Assembly: GCA_965368405.1 (NCBI GenBank)
Contig: CBDUMS010000115.1
Location: 1 to 8,363 of the forward strand
Direction: 5' to 3'
Origin: S012-113 sp965368405
GTDB lineage: Bacteria; Bacteroidota; Bacteroidia; Cytophagales; Cyclobacteriaceae
DNA length: 8,363 bases
The notes beneath the pieces were generated by a model. The model saw nothing but the letters and a program-made list of their open reading frames with translations, was not told the origin of the DNA and ran no database searches. Of the stretch, positions 1-5,206 are shown piece by piece; position 1 is the stretch's first letter; every line of letters begins with the position of its first letter. Made by a program: the position numbers and the translations under genes.

Positions 1-350
1 CCTTTTTCGAGATCTTGAGCGGCACCAACTTCTAAGGTAAGGCCGGATTCGATAAAGCGCTTGATGGTGTCGAGTTCACTATCGCGGAGCACTGCCGGGT
101 TGTCGTTATGGCGGATATTCCAGCTTATGCCGGGTATTTTAAGGATATTTTGAATTTTCGATTCGTGGTCATAGACAAAGATGTAGGAATTAAAAAGGGG
201 TATTTCAATTTTCTTCTTGCGGTCAGACCATTGGCGGATTACTTTTTGTAATGGCAAATAGGGTTCAAAACCGAATTTCTTCAGGTTTTTTTCTACCGCT
301 TTTTCGCTGCGGCTTTTGGTGTAAAAGACGAGCCACTTTTTATCTAACAT
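1..350 (-). CDS. UpxY/NusG-like transcription antiterminator (3' end beyond window)
   Basis: Reading leftward from ATG at 350-348, an open frame of 116 codons runs without a stop to the window edge. It begins MLDKKWLVFYTKSRSEKAVE and later reads YLPLQKVIRQWSDRKKKIEI and PLFNSYIFVY. This is the NGN (NusG N-terminal) domain pattern: a W-x-V-x-Y-T start, an E-K-x-V helix, a YLP strand, W-S-D-R-K-K, then P-L-F-x-S-Y-x-F-V. The wording matches the UpxY/RfaH-like NusG paralogues of Bacteroidota, which bind RNA polymerase and let it read through long capsule or exopolysaccharide operons. Family members are usually about 160-190 residues, so the C-terminal KOW part lies outside. The gene is divergent from the acylase gene, and a palindromic repeat starts 15 bp upstream of its ATG. 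No Shine-Dalgarno is visible, as is normal in this phylum. That a polysaccharide locus follows to the left is inference. Confidence 0.85.
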   Translation of the reverse strand, partial: MLDKKWLVFYTKSRSEKAVEKNLKKFGFEPYLPLQKVIRQWSDRKKKIEIPLFNSYIFVYDHESKIQNILKIPGISWNIRHNDNPAVLRDSELDTIKRFIESGLTLEVGAAQDLEK

Positions 351-364
351 TCAACAAAGTTAAA

Positions 365-396
365 AACCCACCCCTTAATCCCCTCCCAGGAGGGGA
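365..396 (+). repeat. Family A palindromic repeat, copy 1
   Basis: The unit begins AACCCACCCCTTAAT and ends in an 8-bp perfect inverted repeat, TCCCCTCC (379-386), CA, GGAGGGGA (389-396). Near-identical units occur at 653-685 and 3901-3929. It lies 15-46 bp upstream of the UpxY-like start, so on the minus strand it would be in that gene's promoter or leader. Confidence 0.8.
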
Positions 397-431
397 TTTT
401 TATCTGTTGAATCGTTGAGACTAAAGTGAAC

Positions 432-472
432 AACCCCTCTTTAATTCTCCCCTTGGCAAGGGGAGAAGCTTT
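432..472 (+). repeat. Family B palindromic repeat, copy 1
   Basis: The unit opens AACCCCTCTTTAA and contains a perfect 11-bp inverted repeat, TTCTCCCCTTG (445-455) and CAAGGGGAGAA (457-467), around one G, then GCTTTG. Copies at 751-787 and 3736-3773 share the opening and the AGAAGCT end but differ in the stem tip. Copies 1 and 3 share the downstream continuation CTTTGRAWTTGAAAC-like sequence (469-481; 3771-3784). Confidence 0.82.
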
Positions 473-479
473 GAAATGA

Positions 480-534
480 AACCTGCCTCTCTACGCCTAT
501 GCTACCGCTTCGGCGCACAGGCCAGGAGGGGAAT
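480..534 (+). repeat. Composite repeat: family E palindrome inside a family A-like unit
   Basis: The ends resemble family A: AACC at the left and CCAGGAGGGGAATT at the right. Between them is a GC-rich insert with nested complementary segments: CCTG (482-485) with CAGG (523-526), GCCT (485-488) with AGGC (519-522), and CGCC (494-497) with GGCG (512-515). The core reads ACGCCTATGCTACCGCTTCG. It directly follows family B copy 1, as a related composite at 3781-3850 follows family B copy 3. Confidence 0.6.
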
Positions 535-560
535 TAATAGGAGAATTGCACTATCGCCCA

Positions 561-593
561 TGCCTGTCCTCCTTCGGCGGATAAACAGGCAGG
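561..593 (+). repeat. Family E palindrome (TGCCTGT...ACAGGCA)
   Basis: A 7-bp inverted repeat, TGCCTGT (561-567) and ACAGGCA (585-591), encloses a 17-nt loop containing CCTTCGGCGG. The ends match the TGCCTG/CAGGCA palindrome at 3825-3840. It stands alone, not inside a recognisable A unit. Confidence 0.7.
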
Positions 594-620
594 AAGCTCA
601 TTTCATAAGAGGCCTTTTAA

Positions 621-685
621 ATTCTGAGAACGAAGGAATCGTATAGATCAAGAACCCACCCCTTTAATCCCCTCCGAGGAGGGGA
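621..685 (+). repeat. Composite D-A repeat, copy 1
   Basis: A degenerate D unit, ATTCT (621-625) to GGAAT (635-639) with GAGAACGAA inside, is followed after 13 nt by family A copy 2 (653-685). The A copy has the stem TCCCCTCC (668-675), GA, GGAGGGGA (678-685). The same D, 13 nt, A/B arrangement recurs at 717-787 and 3869-3929. Confidence 0.7.
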
Positions 686-716
686 CTCTATTCATATACT
701 CCATAATCGATTCGTC

Positions 717-787
717 ATTCCGAGTAATACGAGGAATCTACTTACTTACCAACCCCTCTGTGTCTCCCCTTGGTAAGGGGAGAAGCT
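717..787 (+). repeat. Composite D-B repeat
   Basis: The D unit has arms ATTCC (717-721) and GGAAT (733-737). After exactly 13 nt comes family B copy 2 (751-787), with stem TCTCCCCTT (763-771), loop GGT and AAGGGGAGA (775-783), ending AGAAGCT. The D sequence resembles the CATTCCGA...GAGGAATCT elements that I recall as common between genes in Bacteroidota genomes. Confidence 0.78.
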
Positions 788-881
788 GGTTAGTTGTTAC
801 AACCTTTGCGGGATGCAGGTCCCTGAGAGAAATATATAACAGCACTACTATCTAAATACTCCATACTTTATACTAATTACT

Positions 882-904
882 ACGCAAAATATTTTATTTT
901 GCGT
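882..904. promoter_or_regulatory. Perfect 10-bp inverted repeat upstream of the acylase gene
   Basis: ACGCAAAATA (882-891) and TATTTTGCGT (895-904) are perfect complements around TTT, and end 17 bp before the ATG at 922. The element is AT-rich and unlike the GC-rich spacer repeats. It could be an operator for a dimeric regulator or a hairpin in the 5' leader. Its symmetry and position are seen directly; the regulatory role is inference. Confidence 0.45.
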
Positions 905-921
905 CTACAATAATCAACCCT

Positions 922-3342
922 ATGAAATTCTTTAAATTATTTCTTTCCTTGATCGTTACCGTTGGATTAGGAATTGCATTGAATACGAAAATTAAGACGG
1001 TGCCGCCGCTGGGTAAGTTTTTAAGTCCGGCGAGTGGTTTTTGGCGCAATGCTGAACCCGTGGGGTCTCGAGAGGATGAGGAAGTGGCGGTTCCTGGTTT
1101 GCAAAACCCTGTGAAGGTAACTTACGATCAGTTTCTTGTGCCGCATATTTTCGCCCAAAATGATCATGACCTGTATTATACACAGGGCTATATCACTGCG
1201 GCTAACAGATTGTGGCAGATGGAACTTCAAACGCATTTCGCCGGCGGTAGAGTATCGGAAATTGTTGGTGCAATTGCGATAGATGTAGACCGAACTTCTC
1301 GTCGTAAAGGGATGGTGTTCGCTGCAGAAAGAGCGATTGAAGAAATGCTGAACAACCCTAAAATGAAGGTAGTAGTGGAAGCTTACGCCGAAGGCATTAA
1401 TCAATATATCAGCGAGCTGAGTTATGAAGACTATCCAATTGAATACAAATTGCTCGATTATGCTCCAGAAGAGTGGACACCCTTAAAATCAGGATTGCTA
1501 CTTAAATACATGGCCAACGATCTTAATTTTCGAGAACGTGACCTCCAAAACACTACTGGAATTAAACTATTTGGACGTGAGTTATTCGATCTACTTTATC
1601 CTGACCACGAGCTTCCAGAAGACCCAATTGTAGATAAGCCCGGTGGCTGGGAATTTGAAGCGGTAACCAAAGATTCTATCGCAAGAGAGGTAGTTGATGA
1701 AACCATTGCTCGCGATTTGATCGAATCCCCTAATCCTGATAACGGCAGTAATAATTGGGCGATTAGTGGCAGCAAGTCGGCAAGTGGGAATACGATACTA
1801 AGTAGTGATCCACACCTTGGGTTAAACTTACCTTCGCTATGGTATATCGCACATCTCAATGGACCGGGGGTAAATGTAATGGGTGCTACACTTCCGGGGT
1901 CACCTAATGTAATTATCGGTTATACCGATTCGATAGCTTGGGGCGTTACCAACGCTCAACGCGACTTAGTCGATTGGTATAAGATTGAGTTTAAGGACGA
2001 AAGCAAGTCAGCCTATCTCTTAGATGGAGACTGGGTTGAGCCAGAAATGGTAGTTGAAGAAATAAAAGTTCGTGGGGAAGAGTCTGTTATAGATACTGTT
2101 TACTACACGCATTTTGGGCCAATTATGTACGACGATAAGTTTAAACCGGATTCAGATAAGAAATTCTATGCCCTCCGGTGGGTGGCTCATGATCCATCCG
2201 AAGAAGCATTTGCATTCTATCTTCTAAATCGCGCTAGAAGTCATGCTGATTATATGGAAGCCCTAAACCATTATGTATCACCGGCTCAGAATTTTGCATT
2301 TGCCTCTGCTTCCGGCGATATCGCCATGCGTATTCAAGGCAAATACCCTAATAAGAGGTTCGAGGAGGGCAAATTCTTGTTGGACGGAACAACCACGGAA
2401 AATGATTGGACTTTTATCCCCTACGAGCATAATGTAATGTATAAGAATCCTGAGAGAGGGTTCATTTCTTCAGCAAACCAATACCCAGCCGACAGCACTT
2501 ACCCTTATTATATACACGCTGCAAGCTATGAAACGTACAGGAATCGAAGAATCAATGGTGTTTTAAGAGAAACGGAAGGTGCATCAGTGCAAACTATGAT
2601 GGCCTTGCAAAACGATAATTATAATCTTAAAGCAGCAGAGAGTTTGGGAATATTCCTGGATGCACTAGATAGTGTAGAAATGGATGCTGATGAAGTGGAG
2701 GCTTTTAATCAGTTGGTAAGCTGGGACTTTTATAATAATGTTGACTCAAAAGGTGCAAGTTATTATGAGCGCTGGTGGGATATCCTATATCCAATGATTT
2801 GGGATGAAATGAGTTCAAGCGAAATCCCTCTACCCTATCCAACGGCCTATACGACGATTAAGCTAATTAAGGAGCAACCTGATTTATCTTTCTTCGATAT
2901 CGTTTCAACTACGGCAAAAGAAAATGCTGAAGATATCTTATTAAGCTCTTTCAGGAAGATGGCGATGGAAATGGCTGTGGTTGTCGAAGAGGACGAAAAC
3001 GGAGTAGATTGGTCGAACTTTAAAGGAACCTATGTTAAACATTTGTTAAATCTCCCTGCTTTTGGTAGCTATGAGATCCCAATTGGCGGGAATCATAATA
3101 TCGTGAATGCAACGTCTAAAAATCATGGGCCCTCCTGGCGAATGGTTGTTGAACTCGACCCAAAGGGGGCGAAAGGGTTTGGAATATATCCGGGTGGACA
3201 ATCGGGTAATCCGGGTAGCTTCTTTTATGATAATTATATTGAAAGTTGGGCCATGGGAAATTATCTTGAGCTCCAATTAACTAATGAGGCTGCTGCTATT
3301 AAGGATCCTATTACTACGCTAATTTTAACCCCTGAGAAATAA
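922..3342 (+). CDS. Penicillin acylase family (S45) Ntn hydrolase, exported
   Basis: This 806-residue precursor belongs to the penicillin G / cephalosporin / acyl-homoserine-lactone acylase family, whose members hydrolyse amide bonds after self-cleavage into two chains. Residues 5-20 form a hydrophobic signal peptide or anchor, so it should act in the periplasm. The alpha-chain region carries VPHIFAQNDHDLYYTQGY (73-90) and RLWQMELQ (96-103). The self-processing site is Gly275/Ser276 in NGSNNWAISG; Ser276 would be the beta-chain N-terminal nucleophile. His298 is beta residue 23, as in PvdQ-type and glutaryl acylases rather than the Gln of E. coli penicillin G acylase. Asn519 and Arg543 are the likely oxyanion and processing residues. 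The family motif YPGGQSGNPGS spans 756-766. All expected catalytic features are present and length is normal. Its stop overlaps the next start (TAATG). The start is supported by the signal sequence; no Shine-Dalgarno is seen. The substrate cannot be told from sequence. Confidence 0.95.
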   Translation: MKFFKLFLSLIVTVGLGIALNTKIKTVPPLGKFLSPASGFWRNAEPVGSREDEEVAVPGLQNPVKVTYDQFLVPHIFAQNDHDLYYTQGYITAANRLWQMELQTHFAGGRVSEIVGAIAIDVDRTSRRKGMVFAAERAIEEMLNNPKMKVVVEAYAEGINQYISELSYEDYPIEYKLLDYAPEEWTPLKSGLLLKYMANDLNFRERDLQNTTGIKLFGRELFDLLYPDHELPEDPIVDKPGGWEFEAVTKDSIAREVVDETIARDLIESPNPDNGSNNWAISGSKSASGNTILSSDPHLGLNLPSLWYIAHLNGPGVNVMGATLPGSPNVIIGYTDSIAWGVTNAQRDLVDWYKIEFKDESKSAYLLDGDWVEPEMVVEEIKVRGEESVIDTVYYTHFGPIMYDDKFKPDSDKKFYALRWVAHDPSEEAFAFYLLNRARSHADYMEALNHYVSPAQNFAFASASGDIAMRIQGKYPNKRFEEGKFLLDGTTTENDWTFIPYEHNVMYKNPERGFISSANQYPADSTYPYYIHAASYETYRNRRINGVLRETEGASVQTMMALQNDNYNLKAAESLGIFLDALDSVEMDADEVEAFNQLVSWDFYNNVDSKGASYYERWWDILYPMIWDEMSSSEIPLPYPTAYTTIKLIKEQPDLSFFDIVSTTAKENAEDILLSSFRKMAMEMAVVVEEDENGVDWSNFKGTYVKHLLNLPAFGSYEIPIGGNHNIVNATSKNHGPSWRMVVELDPKGAKGFGIYPGGQSGNPGSFFYDNYIESWAMGNYLELQLTNEAAAIKDPITTLILTPEK

Positions 3343-3716
3343 TGAAGTTTTTTATTCAATTTGTGCTAATTGCACTTCTAACTTATCTGTTTCAACTTTT
3401 CGGGCCTTGGTGGGTGGTATTTCTTTCTGCCGGATTGGTAGGCTTTCTTGTTTCTAACAAAGGATTCAGTAGCTTCTTTGCCGGATTTTTGGGCGTTGGT
3501 CTTCTTTGGTTGGTCCAGGCTTACATTATCGATATTGCCAACGAATCGCTGTTGAGCACACGAATCAGTGAACTTTTCTCGCTGAGTTCTTCTATGCAAA
3601 TTATTCTGGTTACGGCTCTTGTTGGTGGTCTTTGTGGTGGTTTTGCTTGCCTGACCGGCAAGTTTTTTAAAGAGGCTTTAAAGAAAGAAAAGGAAAAGCA
3701 TTCGGTTTATAGTTAG
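3342..3716 (+). CDS. Small integral membrane protein, coupled to the acylase
   Basis: This 124-residue protein is almost entirely hydrophobic. About four membrane segments can be seen: roughly 4-20, 22-38, 45-65 and 85-105. They are separated by short loops such as SNKGFSS and a longer hydrophilic loop around 66-84 (ANESLLSTRISELFSLSSS). The C-terminal tail (107-124) is Lys/Glu rich and probably cytoplasmic. Its ATG (3342-3344) shares one base with the acylase TAA (3340-3342), which implies translational coupling and co-transcription. I recognise no named domain. From memory, similar small membrane proteins follow acylase genes in other Bacteroidota, but this was not checked. A role in anchoring, exporting or assisting the acylase is only suggested by the coupling. 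Confidence 0.85.
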   Translation: MKFFIQFVLIALLTYLFQLFGPWWVVFLSAGLVGFLVSNKGFSSFFAGFLGVGLLWLVQAYIIDIANESLLSTRISELFSLSSSMQIILVTALVGGLCGGFACLTGKFFKEALKKEKEKHSVYS

Positions 3717-3735
3717 TTGTGAACTCTGGTTAAAG

Positions 3736-3773
3736 AACCCCTCTGTGTCTCCCCTCATCGAGGGGAGAAGCTT
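3736..3773 (+). repeat. Family B palindromic repeat, copy 3
   Basis: AACCCCTCTGTG leads into TCTCCCCTC (3748-3756), loop ATC, GAGGGGAGA (3760-3768), then AGCTTT. Compared with the copy at 751-787, the closing pair of the stem is C-G instead of T-A, a compensatory change. It starts 20 bp after the membrane-protein stop. Confidence 0.82.
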
Positions 3774-3780
3774 TGGATTT

Positions 3781-3850
3781 GAAACCCACCCTTGCCTTCG
3801 CGTAGCTTCAGCGGAACGAGGCCGTGCCTGACGGCAGGCAGGAATCCCTC
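3781..3850 (+). repeat. Composite repeat with E palindrome TGCCTG/CAGGCA
   Basis: It begins like family A (AAACCCACCC) and ends AGGAATCCCTCT, with a GC-rich insert between. The insert contains CGTAGCTTCAGCGGAACG and the inverted repeat TGCCTG (3825-3830), ACGG, CAGGCA (3835-3840). An alternative pairing of TGCC (3825-3828) with GGCA (3833-3836) is possible. It follows family B copy 3 as the composite at 480-534 follows copy 1. Confidence 0.6.
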
Positions 3851-3868
3851 TAATCAATACATCTTTCT

Positions 3869-3929
3869 ATTCCGACGAAGGAGGAATCTATTTACATTAG
3901 AACCCACCCCTACCCCTCCCAAGAGGGGA
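3869..3929 (+). repeat. Composite D-A repeat, copy 2
   Basis: The D unit has arms ATTCC (3869-3873) and GGAAT (3883-3887) around GACGAAGGA. After exactly 13 nt comes family A copy 3 (3901-3929), a shortened version with stem CCCCTC (3913-3918), CCAA, GAGGGG (3923-3928). Confidence 0.75.
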
Positions 3930-3995
3930 TATGATTAGTGCTATATTTTTACCAATCCTTCCGTTTACTAGCAAGAAATAACCAGGTCCACTAAT

Positions 3996-4028
3996 CTTAG
4001 GGCGAAGCTATAAAATCGGGCCCTTAAG
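3996..4028. other. Imperfect stem next to the 3' end of the minus-strand unit
   Basis: CTTAGGGC (3996-4003) pairs with GCCCTTAAG (4020-4028) if one T is bulged, across a 16-nt loop. It begins 8 bp past the stop codon of the secreted-protein gene and could mark its transcript end. No T-tract follows in the minus direction, so a terminator call is not justified. Confidence 0.3.
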
Positions 4029-4035
4029 TCGTAAT

Positions 4036-4626
4036 CTACTTAGTCCGCTCGATTTTGGATCTTGTGATTTTGAACTCTATAGCACTACCATCGATGAGCT
4101 CTTCCGTGGCGTAGTTGATGAGCTTAGCATCTTCCTGAAAGAACATTAGAAACCAATCATCGTGCTTTTCGAATTGGGCGTGGAGACCGAGAGAGGCGAA
4201 ATTGAAATTATCGATACCATATTGTAGATAGCCCGCATTGTGGACCTTGCCGTTTTCTGCAATTAGAACATGAGAGCCCCAACTATAATCGCCTTCGAGG
4301 CTAACTGTAATGATTCGCTCTGATGATTCTAGATTAGATTCATCACCAAAAAAGCGAATAGTATAACGCCTAGCTTTTGAGTCCTTCTCATCTAATGAGA
4401 AAATAAGGGCTCCTGTTTCTTTGTTAATTATATAGCAATAAAGTGCTTCCTTGCCCGTACCATTATAGAATAGGTAGTCGCCTATATCGTACTCATCGAA
4501 GTTCTTAAACTGAGAATTCTTTGCGGCAAGAATATGGAGATCGGTGTATATTGGGTATACCTGTGCTTTAACTACTACCGAAAGTAGGCAAATGAATAGT
4601 AGCGCAGATATCCCCTTTAATTTCAT
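4036..4626 (-). CDS. Secreted protein of unknown function
   Basis: This 196-residue protein starts with a clear signal peptide: Lys2 and Lys4, a hydrophobic core ISALLFICLLSVVV, and probable cleavage after Ala21 in VVKAQVYP. There is no lipobox Cys, so it is probably periplasmic or secreted rather than a lipoprotein. The mature part alternates short hydrophobic and aromatic stretches with charged turns (for example YLFYNGTGKEALYCYIIN, RRYTIRFFGDE and WFLMFFQED), which suggests a mostly beta fold. I recognise no domain or catalytic motif. The start ATG (4626-4624) overlaps the stop TGA of the upstream membrane-protein gene as ATGA, so the two are very likely co-translated. Its function is unknown. 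Confidence 0.8.
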   Translation of the reverse strand: MKLKGISALLFICLLSVVVKAQVYPIYTDLHILAAKNSQFKNFDEYDIGDYLFYNGTGKEALYCYIINKETGALIFSLDEKDSKARRYTIRFFGDESNLESSERIITVSLEGDYSWGSHVLIAENGKVHNAGYLQYGIDNFNFASLGLHAQFEKHDDWFLMFFQEDAKLINYATEELIDGSAIEFKITRSKIERTK

Positions 4627-4976
4627 TGCTTTCGATTGTTATCGCCTGCCAGATTATAAAGGAGGCTATTGAGTACAGAAACAATTAAGCCAAATAACAC
4701 TGCCCACCAAAACCCATCGATACTCGTTCCATCTACCAGATTAGCGGCTAGTAGTAGTACCCCCGCATTTATTACAATTAGGAATAAGCCTAAGGTAACT
4801 ACCGTTATGGGAATAGTAAGAATTATGAGGAGAGGTTTTAAAAACACATTTAACAGTGCTAGCACTGCTGCTAGTATAAAGGCATCGAGAAATCCATTGA
4901 CGTGTACTCCTGATAATAAATAAGAAGTAAGCAGTATAGCAACGGCGTTGAGTATAAGTCTGATTAGGAAGTTCAT
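4623..4976 (-). CDS. YvlD / phage holin family 4 superfamily membrane protein
   Basis: This 117-residue hydrophobic protein has four predicted membrane segments, about 4-21, 30-48, 52-75 and 88-108. Family hallmarks are visible: VHVNGFLDAF near 24-33, LNVFLKPLLIILTIPITVVT (42-61), TLGLFLIVINA (61-71), and SIDGFWWAVLFGLIVS (85-100). These match the family known as Phage_holin_4_2 (DUF360, B. subtilis YvlD-like), chromosomal membrane proteins found across bacteria. Despite the name there is no sign of a prophage here. The short hydrophilic tail ends GDNNRKQ. The gene overlaps the downstream secreted-protein gene by ATGA, so the pair forms a small unit. The family has no firmly established biochemical function; a link to envelope stress is known for YvlD relatives only indirectly. 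Confidence 0.9.
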   Translation of the reverse strand: MNFLIRLILNAVAILLTSYLLSGVHVNGFLDAFILAAVLALLNVFLKPLLIILTIPITVVTLGLFLIVINAGVLLLAANLVDGTSIDGFWWAVLFGLIVSVLNSLLYNLAGDNNRKQ

Positions 4977-5024
4977 ACCTTAAATGTAATAAAATGGATG
5001 GAAAGAAGGAAAAAAGAGATATTA

Positions 5025-5075
5025 GATAAAAGATAAAAGACATAAGATTAAGACGGGAGACGGGAGATTGGAGAC
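5025..5075 (+). repeat. Tandem heptamer array 1 (GAnnnnA units)
   Basis: Seven consecutive units of about 7 nt, each beginning GA, can be read: GATAAAA twice, GACATAA, a 6-nt GATTAA, GACGGGA twice, then GATTGGA and a final GAC. The plus strand is nearly all purine. It lies in the spacer between murA and the YvlD-like gene, about 50 bp upstream of the latter, so it could affect transcription of that gene. Confidence 0.7.
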
Positions 5076-5098
5076 GCCAGTCCGCCTTCGGTGGGGTA

Positions 5099-5133
5099 GA
5101 AGTTGGAAGCTGGAAGTTGGAAGGTAGAAGGTT
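5099..5133 (+). repeat. Tandem heptamer array 2 (GAAGnnn units)
   Basis: Five perfect-phase 7-nt units begin GAAG: GAAGTTG occurs twice, with GAAGCTG between, then GAAGGTA and GAAGGTT. A 23-nt stretch with CCGCCTTCGGTGG separates it from array 1. A third array of the same unit type lies inverted at 5179-5206. Confidence 0.78.
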
Positions 5134-5136
5134 GTC

Positions 5137-5155
5137 CGTCCCTGACAGGCCGACG
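5137..5155. repeat. Short hairpin with CCTGACAGG core
   Basis: CGTCCCTG (5137-5144), A, CAGG (5146-5149), a 2-nt bulge CC, and GACG (5152-5155) form an interrupted stem. It sits between heptamer array 2 and the inverted array 3, about 50 bp past the murA stop on the minus strand. A T-run for a terminator is not seen. Confidence 0.4.
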
Positions 5156-5178
5156 ATTAAAGTGACCTTTATTTAATA

Positions 5179-5206
5179 TGACTTCCGTCTTCGGACTTCC
5201 AGCTTA
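5179..5206 (-). repeat. Heptamer array 3, inverted, reaching the murA stop codon
   Basis: On the minus strand the units read AAGCTG, GAAGTCC, GAAGACG and GAAGTCA, in strict 7-nt phase. The murA stop TAA (5206-5204) is part of the first unit. The array is inverted relative to array 2, so the murA transcript could pair the two imperfectly through AAGCTGGAAG-like segments and their near-complements. Confidence 0.65.

Larger units (their letters stand above)
351..921. other. Divergent intergenic spacer rich in palindromic repeats
   Basis: This 571-bp stretch separates the leftward UpxY-like gene from the rightward acylase gene. I see no convincing coding frame. At least half of it is made of short palindromic repeat units, listed separately (families A, B, D and E). 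The last 135 bp before the acylase start are AT-rich, free of these repeats, and contain a perfect 10-bp inverted repeat. Promoters for both flanking genes should lie here, but no full Bacteroidota promoter (TTG, about 19 nt, TAnnTTTG) could be assigned. Confidence 0.8.
3717..4035. other. Convergent intergenic spacer with palindromic repeats
   Basis: This 319-bp stretch lies between the 3' ends of two convergent units. It holds family B copy 3, an E-containing composite and a D-A composite, then an imperfect stem next to the minus-strand gene end. No coding frame or RNA gene is evident. The GC-rich palindromes could act as terminators or mRNA 3'-end stabilisers, but none is followed by a clear T-run on either strand. 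Confidence 0.75.
4977..5203. other. Spacer between murA and the YvlD-like gene
   Basis: These 227 bp separate two minus-strand units. Nearly the whole stretch from 5025 rightward is heptamer arrays and short stems. The 48 bp next to the YvlD-like ATG are A-rich on the plus strand (T-rich on the minus strand) and must contain its promoter if it is not read through from murA. A TACATTTA box (4988-4981, minus) is one base from the Bacteroidota -7 consensus but lacks a TTG at the expected distance. Confidence 0.6.

Noticed and set aside
355..362. TAACTTTG on the minus strand, a perfect match to the Bacteroidota -7 box TAnnTTTG, just upstream of the UpxY-like ATG
   Set aside because: No TTG lies about 19 nt further upstream, and initiation from it would begin at or inside the start codon, which does not suit a gene family with long leaders.
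365..787. CRISPR-like array in the left spacer
   Set aside because: Repeats are of several families, irregularly spaced, separated by no uniform spacers, and no cas gene is present.
1021..1404. Open frame of 127 codons on the minus strand inside the acylase gene
   Set aside because: It lies fully antisense to a strongly recognisable gene and its product has no domain-like character; similar antisense frames inside the acylase and helicase genes were dropped for the same reason.
3736..3773. Intrinsic terminator for the acylase unit
   Set aside because: The hairpin is strong but is followed by AGCTTTGG rather than a T-run, and identical units occur in a divergent spacer where a terminator would make no sense.
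4623..4976. Prophage lysis gene, from the name 'phage holin family'
   Set aside because: The family is chromosomal and widespread; there are no phage genes, integrase or attachment sites around it.
4741..5043. Minus-strand frame of 100 codons overlapping the YvlD-like gene
   Set aside because: It overlaps most of a clear family member in another frame and its translation (Ser/Thr/Cys rich, no pattern) looks like a shadow.
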